A DNA stretch of 64,000 nt, from NCBI GenBank assembly GCA_963924555.1, contig OZ004585.1, forward strand, positions 6,585,488 to 6,649,487. Reading direction: 5' to 3'. Each line of letters starts with the position of its first letter. Position 1 is the stretch's first letter. The DNA is from Crambe crambe (Eukaryota > Porifera > Demospongiae > Poecilosclerida > Crambeidae). A program made the translations under genes and the position numbers. Below, piece after piece: positions 53,108-64,000 of the stretch. The notes under the pieces are model-generated. The model was not told the DNA's origin. It did no database searches and saw only the letters and a list, made by a program, of their open reading frames with translations.

Positions 53108-54285
53108 TTAGTTTGCAATGAGTTCGCTTGATTGGGAAAGTGTCCTGATTAGAGGGTATCCTCATTTTCAGGAGTTGATAGCAGGGTTCATGCATTTACC
53201 TTCTACTATAATAACTTGCTCAATTTTTTTTTTTACAGGATTTCAAATTTCAAAACCCAGCTCATGATCAGCTCTCTGCTGGTGTTTTAAACATGAAATT
53301 TTGGTCAAGAATGGAGCAGATAGCTACTTACGTGTGTGTAGCAAGTGATCAAGGAATGTAAATAGAGATAAGCCATGTAAGCATACAACATTAACCAAAA
53401 TCTATAATCGTTTATAATCCTTAGCTAAACATTGAATTCTGGTTGGACATAAATTCCTTTGTTATTATTATGACCAGCAAAAAACTATATACGGTTTCAA
53501 TAATGGTACGCATGTAGGATAATAGTCATTGAAAGTGCAGCACACATCATCACAGCTGTGCACAGCAAAGCAGAATGCTTCTAATCACTTGTAAGGAGAT
53601 CAAGTGTCTGTCCACTGATTTCTGAACAGGTGCATCAATATTATTATAATTAACAATTCTCAACTCTATCATTACACACCCTAATAGGGAGCAGTAAGGT
53701 CTTTACACACAATGGCAGTGCAGCATGTTGTCACCAACTTAAAGTCTTTGTATTAAACTATGAAGATTAGATCATTGCTATGGAAACTCATGGCTCATGA
53801 TATGTTTACATTTAGGGTCAATGCCAATAGCTGGGAAACACACCTTTACAAAGAATGCCTCTTTTAGCAGATGTTTGCATGCATGTTTGCCTGCTGTGCA
53901 AAGGCTTCCTTTTTGTCCCTATAAGCTGACGTGGTCAATAAGGTATGTGCTCATTAGTGTCACCGGATAAGGAAGCCAGAGTGCTGGTCGTAGTACCTGC
54001 CGGGTGGTTCATTGATGTGCTGGAATGCTTGTACTGATGTGGGAGAGAGGAGACCTTACTTGTGTCATGTTTGCACTCAAATTTGAGTCAAACAAGGTAT
54101 GCTGGGAAATCGTGTGGACTCCTTGAGAAATGTTATGAAAATCTTACTATGATAATCAGGACATATCCCAACAAATTCTCCTCAAAATATTTCTTAATCA
54201 GGACTCTAATCGATCACTCTCTAATCAGGACACATTTATAACTTCTGATCAGGACACATGGACAATGAAAATTAATACAGTGGAC
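53108..54285. other. No gene recognised
   Basis: A GTGTCCTGATTAGAGGGTAT segment at 53139 belongs to the CAGGACA family in inverse orientation. The rest has no identifiable feature. Confidence 0.45.
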
Positions 54286-54570
54286 TCCCTCTAGTCCAGC
54301 CACCTTCGGGGCCAGCATAAGTGTCCTGATTAGAGGGGTGACCTCATTTCAGGGGTGGATATTTATATTACATTAGGACTTTTAAAGTGTCCTGAATACT
54401 GGGACGGCTTCATTTCAGGGGTCGAGAGTTCACTGTGATTATGTACAGTCAGTGTGGACTCCTTGAAATGTATCATCAGGACACATGATCACTTATATGA
54501 ATCCTCTGGGACTCCACTTTTATCAGGACACCTCTCTATCAGGACGCTTTATTTCTGGTCTTAAAGTACC
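54286..54570. mobile_element. MITE-end cluster with CAGGACAC/GTGTCCTG core
   Basis: GTGGACTCCCTCTAGTCCAG, then GTGTCCTGATTAGAGGGGTG and CTCATTTCAGGGGT repeated, then CAGGACAC several times. Similar phrases at 62072-62243 and 62398-62625 suggest these are ends of one dispersed element family. Confidence 0.6.
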
Positions 54571-55339
54571 ATGACATAGCCAATTTTCTACGTAGTTTCC
54601 TGACATTCAAAACTAGGATACCTCTGTATATCCAACCCCTCAGGGCAATAGCTCCATAAGATAGAACAAAATTTTGTGGGTATGATATTCATAGGGCAAG
54701 CTTACCTTTACTTAGCAGAATATAAGGAAATTCATAGCTAATTATTATATTATATTATGCTGTATCAGATCAGATATAGAAGAATTCTGATTGGTCAGTA
54801 AGCCAACTGCCTGATGTACATGTGTGTGCTGATATTAGGCCAGCTTGTTAATTTTCAATACTTATGTTCACCATCTTTTTTTTCCAATTAACAGCTACTT
54901 CAATCACTTTGCAATCACTTCCCTTTTAAGAAAACAGATAATTTTTCACTTACATTTTGACGCTCTTAATATCGGCTTAGCTAACACATAAACACACACC
55001 GACGAGTATGAGAGTGACACATGCAGTCACAAACGAAAACAGACTGACGAAAAAGTGTGAAGTTGTTTTCAAACCTTGTTGAAGTCTAGAGGCAACATAG
55101 CATCAACATGATCCCCCAACATTACCTTATCATGTGAACATTTGAGTTGCTATGCACATCATCTCTATGAAGATCAAAGAGCAAAGGAAATTGTTTTTTA
55201 AGAGGATGGCTCTAATGAATAAGTGTCCTGATTAGATAAGCCACACCATGTCCTTATGCTGTACATATGTATACACTCTTGCAAGTCATTCAGGTTTTGA
55301 CCTTCAATTCTCTCTGCTACTATACTGTTAACAGTGTCA

Positions 55340-55562
55340 CCTCTATATCAGTGTCACCATCAGGACAGCATCCAATTATCAGGACAATGTCACTATCAGG
55401 ACAGTGTCAATATCAGGACAGTGTCAATATCAGGACAGTGTCGATATTATAGTATCAGTGTCATCATCAGGAGAGCATCTAATCATCAGGACAATGTCAA
55501 TATTAGGACAATCAGGACAGCGTCAATATCAGAGATAGTGTCACTATCAGGATAGGTGTCAA
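55340..55562 (+). repeat. Minisatellite with TATCAGGACAGTGTCAA units
   Basis: Units of about 17 bp, such as GTCAATATCAGGACAGT, repeat irregularly about a dozen times with variants (CATCAGGA, ATTAGGACAAT). Frames across it are repeat-driven. Confidence 0.8.
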
Positions 55563-55762
55563 TCAGGATTGAAAGGGTCCACTGAATAATTATCTTTTGG
55601 TGACTGCCACTCCTAACCTCTTAATCAAAACAATCCTACTGACCAAACCTCACATCAAAAACAGCCATTAAAGGTTAATGGCCCTCTTTGATTCAGACCA
55701 CTTAGTCATCTATTCACACCCTTCGATTCAACCCACTCTCACTGGTGGTCTCTCCTGCACTA

Positions 55763-55764
55763 CA

Positions 55765-55795
<31 letters not shown>

Positions 55796-55849
55796 CATAC
55801 ATACATACATACATACATACATACATACATACATACATACATACATACA
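55763..55849. repeat. (CATA)n microsatellite
   Basis: About 22 uninterrupted CATA/ATAC units. Confidence 0.95.
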
Positions 55850-56342
55850 GTGAAGATCTCGCCTCAGTGTTGTGATTTTTCTGTAAATAACTGAGTGTAA
55901 AATATTAAAGTGAGACACTTCTTTTGCCCCCAATGAAGGTTAATTTCCCACTTCTGTTCAAGTCCGTAGCCATGCAGTCCACACCGTTATATGTAACACC
56001 ATGTAATACTGCATAACACCACTGCATGCCACATGATAACATCATGTAGTGTTGCTTATAGGATAGCTAAGGTGTCCTGCTTGCTTGATAGAGAGACTGA
56101 AAACTTCACTGCATTAGTATGGAACTAGAACAAGTGTCCTGGACATGTTGCTTGGCTACATATTATATATATTTAGCATGAGACAAGAGTCCGTTAAAGG
56201 ATGGATACATACAATGAAAGGATGTCCTTAATCATTGATATGGTGACTTCAATAGCCCAAAGTGAAAAATGTGATAGAGTTGAACCTTGGTTATCTGCAC
56301 CTCCTTTATCCAGAACCTTGTGAAATAATAATATGTACATAC

Positions 56343-56475
56343 ATGTTTTTTTGTTTTTTTTTTGTTTTTTTGTTTGTTTTTTGGTTTTTTTTTGGTTTTT
56401 TTTGTTTGTTTTTTGGTGTTTTTTTTGTTTTTTGTTTTTGTTTTTTGTTGTTGTTTTTTTTTTTGGGGGGGGGGG
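56343..56475. repeat. T-rich tract with G interruptions, then poly-G
   Basis: About 120 bp composed of T runs broken by single G or GG, ending in a run of about 10 G. The lysine-rich or phenylalanine-rich frames over it are artefacts. Confidence 0.9.
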
Positions 56476-56520
56476 AGTGAGGAGTGCTTTGCACAGGCAC
56501 ATAATTTGCAACTGAGCAAC

Positions 56521-57425
56521 AGTAATCAGTAGTAGTTCTAGGCTGGACTAGTATTGGTGAGTAGTCTACATAAAATTATTTTTTTAATGAAATGTACGTA
56601 ATTTAATTACCACTTATGAGGATCTTTTTTCAGCTCAGGAAAAGCATCTCCCTGACAAAGATGACATAATTACGAACTTGGCATCAGTCTGCATGTGGGA
56701 TGCTATGTGTACATTATCCGACTATGAAAAAAAAATTATTTTTTAATAACATAGCATACGGAAGAGGTTGTGTATGGAGAGACTAGACCTAGTATTGTGA
56801 AACATCGTACCTCAATTATGAAACAAGTGTCCTTTGTACCTCAATTGTGAAACCAGACGTCCCTGGTACATGCAACATATACAGTCACAGGAAGAGGTTA
56901 TGTATAGAGAGCTCATTATTATTGCATCTATAGCAACTGTGAAACAAGTATCTCACGTAGGTGCTCCCAATTAACACATAAAGTCACACATTGTATAATG
57001 TATAGCACCCACGAGAATAAAAGTGTCACCAAGCTTTTAGAAATTATTTTTAAAGAAGTACTAACAGAGCTCGAGCATTGCAAACAACTGCTCATTCCTG
57101 AACGAGAAATAAGGCCCTTGCTTTGTAGTCTCTTGGTTATCGGTCATGATGGGAAGGAAGCAATCAATGACACTTCTCCTGCGAGTTCCTAGCCCGAGGT
57201 GTACAAGATATGTCATGCTGTATTAGAAAAATGGTGAGGTACACTCTCCATGGCGACATGCAAACCTCCCCTCCCCCTTCCAATCACTTCTAAATTGAAT
57301 ACAGCATTGATACTATAACCTCCTACAACATAAAATATGTTGCTAATGTTGCTAACAAAGCTGACAGTGATGATGGACTTGCCTACCTTCTCTTCCTAGT
57401 TTTTACTTGAGCAAAACCATCCAAA
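56521..57425. other. No gene recognised
   Basis: A 64-codon frame with ATG at 56998 (contains LEIIFKEVLTELEHCKQLL) is protein-like in composition but isolated; I cannot assign it. Confidence 0.4.
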
Positions 57426-57427
57426 GC

Positions 57428-57488
57428 ATACATACATACATACATACATACATACATACATACATACATACATACATACATACATACA
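57428..57488. repeat. (CATA)n microsatellite
   Basis: About 15 CATA units, second occurrence within 2 kb. Confidence 0.95.
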
Positions 57489-58023
57489 GTCAAGTAGGTA
57501 TGTAGGTTGGTGTATGTTTATAGTGACAGAGGTTTTCCAAGCCAACTAAACTGTGAACTTCGAACCTTATAGAGTGTCTACTGACAGGACAGTCATGATA
57601 ATTATGGGCCATCAGTATTGAGTTGCTCTAGGTGGAGTCATGTTTCAATTGATATCAGCGTTGGCGGATGGACATAAGTGCGTACCACGTACGTAGGTGC
57701 CTGGGATTACTGACGTTCAGCTCTAACTGGTTGTGGTGCATGTTGCCCCATTCCTTGGCTCGGCTTCAAAGGAGAGTCATTAGACTGCAATCGATCACTC
57801 TATGAAACCATTGACCTTTATATGTATTATTGAGATTGTTTGGGCAAACTTATCCCTAATATAAACTAATCAAGTGTTGATATGGACCCCTGAAACAAAA
57901 TACATAGATGTAGATAAGGGGTGGCTTTGGGGGCTAAATGAATTGCTACATAATAATTTTTTTTTGGCCTTCTCACTCTGTGGGAGGAGGCACATCCATC
58001 TCCTGCAGCTGCTTATGCAGCCA

Positions 58024-58612
58024 TACACCCCTGAAATACACCTCTCTAATCAGGACACCTTTTGTAGTGACCCCCGAAACAAATACACCTCAGTCTCTGA
58101 CCAGGACACTATGTTGACCCCTGAAATAAAGACACCTCAGTCTCTGACCAGGACACTATGTTGATCACTGAAATAAAGATACCTCAGTCTCTGACCAGGA
58201 CTGACATGTTGACCCCCTGAAATAAAGACACCTCAGTCTCTGACCAGGACACTATGTTGATCACTGAAATAAAGACACCTCAGTCTCTGACCAGGACATG
58301 TTGACCCCCTGAAATAAAGACACCTCAGTCTCTGACCAGGACATGTTGACCCCCTAAAATAAAGATACCTCAGTCTCTGATCAGGACTGACATGTTGACC
58401 CCCTGAAATAAAGACACCTCAGTCTCTGACCAGGACACTATGTTGATCACTGAAATAAAGACACCTCAGTCTCTGACCAGGACTGACATGTTGACCCCCT
58501 GAAATAAAGACACCTCAGTCTCTGACCAGGATACTATGTTGATCACTGAAATAAAGACACCTCAGTCTCTGATCAGGACTGACATGTTGACCCCCTGAAA
58601 TAAAGACACCTC
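58024..58612 (+). repeat. Minisatellite of about 50-57 bp, 11 units
   Basis: CACCTCAGTCTCTGACCAGG occurs eleven times (with minor variants) linked by CTGAAATAAAGA and alternating CACTATGTTGATCA or TGACATGTTGACCCC blocks. The alternation suggests a higher-order two-unit period in part of the array. Confidence 0.9.
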
Positions 58613-59373
58613 TCTTTATAATTAAAACATCAGCAGAGAACTGATCATCCACTCTCTCTATGAGCTGGTTTTTAAAAAGAAAGTTGTAGCAGTTATAATG
58701 GATGATCAGAGTACTACATATCGAGTGAATTAACACAAAATATTTAGTGAACAAAAAAAATCTCAATGTGAACACTTTTTTAGGAACCAGAATCACTATC
58801 ATCACTGCTATCATTAATAATGTGAAATTTGAGAAAGTTAGAGCAGGTTGAATGATCAATAGACTTTTAAATTACCATGATCCCAAGAGTACATGCTGGT
58901 CCTATCAAGATGCTGTGTGTACATTGGCTATTCACATGGAGTGTAGCCATCCACCACTTAAACTATTCAGATAATCCTCTTCATCCACCACTTAGCAATT
59001 CAGAAATTGTTGTGACCACATATAGCTTGTGATCAAGTATATTTACTACTCCTGACCAACCACCGCAAAGACCCAGTTTACACTAGAGCCTTCTGGCATC
59101 AATAAACTGATTCAGCAAATACCAGCATTGAGCAAGAGTGGGGAAGTATTGCTTCATGGTCACTTCAAAGATGAGAACTCTATGGGATGTCCTTTATGAA
59201 CTCATCTGTCATTGTAGTTTGCTTGCATGGTAACATTCTTAGAATGAATCAAGTGTTGACTAGGACTGATCTAACCTAACACACTTCTTGGATTCCTCAA
59301 TTCACTGAAAAGCAAATTAAATGTTCTATCAGAATATGCTATTCCTTTCATTGTATTAATCCAACCCAGAACA

Positions 59374-59860
59374 CCTAATCTGGACACCTCTCTAATGAGG
59401 ACACCGCTCTAATCAGGACACCTCTCTAATCAGGACACCAGAGCTCTAATCAGGACACCTTTCTAATCAGGACATCTCTCCAATCAGGACACCTCTCTAA
59501 TCAGGACACCAGAGCTCTAATCAGGACACCAGAGCTCTAATCAGGACACCTTTCTAATCAGGACACCTCTCTAATCAGGACACCTCTCTAATCAGGACAC
59601 CTCTCTAATCAGGACACCTCTCTAATCAGGACATCTCTCTAATCAGGACACCAGAGCTCTAATCAGGACACCTTTCTAATCAGGACATCTCTCTAATCAG
59701 GACACCTCTCTAATCAGGACACCAGAGCTCTAATCAGGACACCAGAGCTCTAGTCAGGACACCTTTCTAATCAGGACACCTCTCTAATCAGGACACCTCT
59801 CTAATCAGGACACCTCTCTAATCAGGACACCTCTCTAATCAGGACACCTCTCTAATCAAG
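59374..59860 (+). repeat. Minisatellite of 17-20 bp built on CTCTAATCAGGACACC
   Basis: About 27 units of CTCTAATCAGGACACC preceded by CT, TT or AGAG. The AGAG variant recurs at intervals, giving a higher-order pattern that itself is duplicated (59437-59640 resembles 59641-59860). Confidence 0.92.
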
Positions 59861-60262
59861 TGACGTACGTACATTTCATCACTGAGAGGTTCTACATTAA
59901 TTATTTTTTGTTGGAAACCACCAAAAGCTAAATTGAGTGGTCAATCATAACTGACTCCTTAAATTATAAACCCTTGCACCATTCTAACTATAAAGTGTTA
60001 CTTCTCACTTTCAAAAATTCACACCTGGTCCAGGAGATATCGTAGCCTGAAACCTGAAGGAAACTTGATGATGAAATTCATAGGATACACAAGGGCACGC
60101 ATGTCGTATCCTTGCATATTTTACAAAAATTACACTGTGTTTCCTTCAAGTTTCTTGGAAATACCAAGGGAAATCTCATATTTTTCATAGTATAATCGGT
60201 GCATGTTGAAAGGTTTTCACAGCTAGCAGATGTGCAAGAACAATAGAGCATTTTGCATGTGT

Positions 60263-60360
60263 CTTTTACCATGCGGCCATTTTAGTGCACTATATCTCCA
60301 TAGAGCATAATACGTACAATTGTGCACCAAAATGGCCATCGTGGGTATGCATGGTAAAAG
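60263..60360. repeat. Inverted repeat of about 98 bp
   Basis: CTTTTACCATGCGGCCATTT, continuing TAGTGCAC, pairs with GTGCACCAAAATGGCC and GCATGGTAAAAG, leaving a loop near CTCCATAGAGCATAATACG. Confidence 0.75.
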
Positions 60361-60409
60361 TAAGCACTCTTTTAAGTTTGTGCATCAAATTCATATTCAA
60401 CAGTAATCT

Positions 60410-61810
60410 TGATATTGGAGGCCCCAAGTCTTCATGGACTCACACCACATGCATAATTCCATGTGTGTGAGCGTGTGTGTGCATGTGTGTATGTGTGTGT
60501 TGATATTTGAGACCTCTATAGTTTCATTATCCGCAGTAACTAGCGCCACACGTAACTGCATGTTGCCTTTATATTTGCTAGACATCCTGATCCAATCTAG
60601 CACAGGTAGCTGGACGATTAGGGGGTAAAGATCCAAAAAAGGAGTTAATGGTACGTTTCATTTTAAAGCTCTTACTCTGGAGTTTTATATGGTGTTTAAA
60701 TCAAATCTATACGCCATCATTATTCTAAAGTTTCCATCTCATGATGTACCATGCGTGATAAGACCCCTCACAGAAGTGGTCTATTACATATTGTATTTTA
60801 ATTCATGATTGAGTGCTCTAGCTGGCACGTAATGGTAATGTGTGTCTTAATTGATATTCGAGACCTATAACATCCTTCATGAGTGTTCTAGCACATACAT
60901 ACGTAGCTGGTGTGTCTTGATATTTGGAAACATCCTTCATGATAGAGTGATCTAGCACATGAATCATGTACAGTTTAGCTTGTAATGTGTCTAGACCCTT
61001 AATAAAATAATTATTTGAGACCTTCAAGACCTTCATATTACAGAATCACCATATGCATGAATTTTATTTTCAATACTAATTTATCACATAAGAAGCTAAA
61101 TAGCTAGCTGGTATCAATGATTGTGTGTCTTGACATTCATTCAAGACCTTCACACTTCTTTTCAGTCAAACTTGCATTGTCTATAGTCACTACCATTGAG
61201 CCACCAAAAGATGGTCTCTTAATGGAGGTGGTCTCTTAATGGAACACTATTGGGACAGAACCAATTAAGTGGTCTTTTAAAGAAGAGGTGATTCCTGAAT
61301 AGGGTGGTCTCTAATTAATACAGCGTATTGATAAAGGAAAATATTTAATATAATATAAAGAAAAGTGGGGATAGCTGTGTGTGGTTCAAAAAGAAATCAT
61401 TTTTAGAAAAATGATTTGTATTTGTGCAATGGAGCAATCCGTGCCATCGTTACTTAGAGAGTAGTATTAATTGACAATGTACTGTCTGATTATTATGAGA
61501 CCCTTCAATAAACCATCCCAGCTGATATAATTAATGTGCACTTGACTTGATATTTGAGACCTTCATAATAACAACACATAATTATGGTACTATGTATGCA
61601 GAGCTGTATCCTTAACTGGTGTATGTGTCGTGAATTTAAGTCCACATTCTTCACACAGTTAACATGGCGCCTCATATACCGGTGTCCCTCATTCATGTGG
61701 CCGATGTGTGATATCCAAGACTTTCCAATCAAAATAACATTCTTCATATAAGGACTCTTTGATCGTGATTGGTGTCGGTTGCATTTGTCTTGATATCTGA
61801 GACCAATCAG
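60410..61810. repeat. Diverged repeat series with TTGATATTTGAGACCTTCAT motif
   Basis: The motif (T)CTTGATATTTGAGACC(T)TCAT or a close variant recurs near 60410, 60500, 60850, 60915, 61015, 61130, 61548 and 61793, often preceded by GTGTGT. On the minus strand this yields recurring MKDVIGLEYQ-like peptides, but no frame spans several units. Confidence 0.5.
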
Positions 61811-61983
61811 AACAATAGCCACACATCTTGTACTATTCAAGCAGACATGCACACAGAGGTACATCAAAATGAAATAACTTTTTTTTTTTTTCCAGCCATA
61901 TCTTCTATAATGCTTGTACTACGAAGAATGTCATAGTGTCACAGGCAGGGTTTATTTCAAGGGGGCGAGAGGGGGGGAGGGGG

Positions 61984-62023
61984 ACAGCCTGAACGATCCC
62001 CCCCCCCCCCCCCCCCCCCCCCA
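61984..62023. repeat. Poly-C tract
   Basis: About 32 consecutive C between GAACGATC and AAGAATTAGC; an assembly-sensitive run. Confidence 0.9.
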
Positions 62024-62071
62024 AGAATTAGCTAGCTTTCATAATGAGATTATCATAGGATTCCACATAGT

Positions 62072-62625
62072 AGTGGACTCCCTCTAATCCAGCCGGGCCA
62101 GCAGAAGGTTCCTGGTTAGAGGGGTGGATTTATAAAGAGTGTACATTTTGAGATTTTTTTTAAAAAGTGACCTGAAAAAAAAGTCTCAAAAAAGTCTTCT
62201 TAATGGGCACATTTTCAAGGGGTCCTGATTAGAGGGAATTCACTATAGAACAATAGCCACACGTCTTGTAGTAATGTAGGCACAGACATCTGAGCAGTCA
62301 TGTAAAGCAAGTTAAACATTTCTGCCATATGTCTTCTATAATGGTTATACACTAGCTAGGTATGTTTCATCTTTAATCTAGCTACTCAATGAACTACGTA
62401 ACTCCCTCTAATCAGGACCCCTGAAATGAGGCCACCTCCCGATTCAGGTCACTTTAAAAAGTCGCAATGCACACTTCATAATCCACCCCTGAAATGAGGC
62501 CACCCACTGTATTTAGGACACTTCAAAAAGTCACAATGTATCACTTCATAATATAAATCCACCCCTGAAATGATTCAGGACACTTAATTCTGCTGGCCCC
62601 CAAAGGTGGCCGGATTAGAGGTATG
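62072..62625. mobile_element. Two MITE-like segments of the CAGGACA family
   Basis: 62072-62243 begins GTGGACTCCCTCTAATCCAG and ends GGTCCTGATTAGAGGGAATT, an inverted-repeat-like arrangement. 62398-62625 starts CTCCCTCTAATCAGGACCCC and ends GGCCGGATTAGAGGTATGGA, with duplicated CCACCCCTGAAATGAGGCCA inside. Confidence 0.6.
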
Positions 62626-62639
62626 GAGTTAGCTAATAC

Positions 62640-63419
62640 TCATAAGTTATGGAGATTTGAAGAATATGGTCGGCACGAACGTTCAGGATGTTCGATTCCT
62701 ATCAGGGGACTTCTCACGTAGCATGTGGTGTGGGCACCCGAAGTTCCCACGTGGGCTACGACTGATATTGGAGAGACAGCCAGTTGACCTTCACCCTGGA
62801 AATTCCAGGTACCCATTTTCAGCTGGGTGGAGCATGGTACAGCTTTATATGTCATGGATACATATACACGCAAAGTGGTAGTTGTTTGGCAGATGGTGGA
62901 GTGTGTATATGCTGGCAGAGAACGTGTGACAGCACTTTAGTTTCACTGTCTGTCTCTGCTCCCAGAGCCAAGTGGTGTTGTTAAGAAACAGCTGTCACAG
63001 CAATCAGCCCCTAAAGTACCACACAAGCATTGCAGACCACATAATCACCATTTTGTACGCATTCAATTTTGTTCGCATCTGTAAACATTCAATTACCTGT
63101 GGGATATTGTGTAGGTGTGCTCAAATAGATCCTGGACATAACAAAAAAACTCACTAGACATGATGATTTAATAGAGTGAAGCCTGCATGTCTAATCAGAC
63201 CACCCTGGAGTGATGAGGCTATCTCTTTATTAAGGCCACATTGCAGTAGCACCTACGTAGGTACTATGTAACTATGTACATATTCCTGACCAGCTATTTT
63301 GACCACCACCTCTCTATCAAGGGCTTATCACAGTACATACCCATATGGAGAAATTGACTAGAACATTACTTGACTGGTCCTATGATTGACTATTATTGTG
63401 AGCCCAGTACAATAATAAG
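62640..63419. other. No gene recognised
   Basis: The stretch 62650-62960 is richer in GC than its surroundings and open in several frames, without a recognisable motif. Not annotated as a gene. Confidence 0.4.

Positions 63420-63423
<4 letters not shown>

Positions 63424-63509
<86 letters not shown>
63424..63509. repeat. (CT)n microsatellite followed by CAG
   Basis: About 43 CT units ending CTCTCAGGTCTTCC, which looks like a splice acceptor as at the MAN1 gene, but no coding exon can be read behind it. Confidence 0.9.
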
Positions 63510-63511
<2 letters not shown>

Positions 63512-63849
63512 GTCTTCCTCAATCTAATTGACACTAAGGCTGAATTGCTGACAATAAACTGTCCTTGGTATTGCACAAAGGTACAGTGAGCCTCTCCATT
63601 GTGGACACTTTGGGACCTTGAAAAAGATTTGCTCACCATCCATTTCCCTAGCTGGTATAGGTTTCCTCAATAGATGTAGAGTTTGAGTTTGTGTCTTTTT
63701 ACAAAATGCTCCGATGTGTGTGGCATGTACATTCCTACGTAGGACCTTCATCCTGTCCTCCACCTACTCAATCCTCTGGGAATTTCTTCCTAAAGTGTCC
63801 AATTTCAAAATCACAGATGTTGATTATAAGTATGAATATGATTATGACA

Positions 63850-63990
63850 GCTAGTCTGCCATAGGCCATTTGTCAGGTCAAAAGGTCAAATGTCGGATCA
63901 AAATTTGCTTTGGTTTGATGTACATTATAATATAGATGTAAAGGTCAAGTCATATGTATGGCCGATCAACTCTTGCTATGCATGATGACC
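63850..63990 (-). repeat. Dispersed repeat, inverted copy of the 38013-38180 family
   Basis: GTCTGCCATAGGCCATTTGT, then CAGGTCAAAAGGTCAAATGT and CCGATCAACTCTTG, are the inverse complement of the order seen at 38013-38180. Confidence 0.65.
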
Positions 63991-64000
63991 TTGTATGTGC

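Noticed and set aside
56194..56519. Lysine-rich and phenylalanine-rich frames
   Set aside because: They arise from the T/G-rich tract and have no independent support.
58024..59860. Regular repeats resembling a CRISPR array
   Set aside because: Spacers are not unique, units are 17-57 bp minisatellite repeats, and the gene content is that of an animal.
62640..62984. Overlapping open frames in a GC-richer stretch
   Set aside because: Three overlapping frames on both strands, none with a recognisable motif; left unannotated.

Overview
The window looks like nuclear DNA of an early-branching animal, most likely a demosponge of the Amphimedon type. This is an inference from gene content: an AT-rich sequence with many small introns (down to 55 bp), a large ROCO-type GTPase with a Death domain of the kind expanded in sponge genomes, a MAN1/LEMD3-like nuclear envelope gene, a BTG/Tob gene, and a very high load of short inverted-repeat elements and microsatellites. 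There is no bacterial operon structure and no CRISPR array.

Layout. 1-12.9 kb is repeat territory: a CXC-type cysteine remnant of a mobile-element protein, foldback elements, a 984-bp element flanked by TTAA, a 46-bp CT-rich minisatellite, a tRNA-like SINE head and several TIR elements. 12.9-19.1 kb holds a multi-exon signalling gene: helical N-terminus, degenerate protein kinase, Roc-COR, a second degenerate Roc-COR, Death domain. 19.6-20.5 kb holds exons for two GRF zinc fingers and a CCHC knuckle, which may be a separate gene or the 3' end of the Death-domain gene, since every intron is phase 1.

21.3-37.5 kb is a tandem family. Two intact copies (28.8-31.3 and 35.1-37.5 kb) encode a 641-residue, four-pass membrane protein with two homologous ectodomains. 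Each begins with a short exon ending in GDIEVNPGP, a textbook 2A ribosome-skipping motif placed directly after a hydrophobic leader. A third copy (21.3-21.9 kb) is a pseudogene that looks like module 1 fused to module 2, and it is interrupted by an inserted foldback element. I consider this 2A-led receptor family the most interesting system in the window.

37.7-47.4 kb: MITEs, a 43-bp minisatellite, then a 12-exon MAN1/LEMD3-like inner nuclear membrane gene that lacks a LEM domain in its readable first coding exon and uses microsatellites as polypyrimidine tracts. 49.3-49.8 kb: an intronless BTG/Tob-family gene. 49.9-64 kb: no convincing gene; instead MITE ends and three minisatellites built on the same CAGGACA core, plus (CATA)n, (CT)n, poly-C and T/G tracts.
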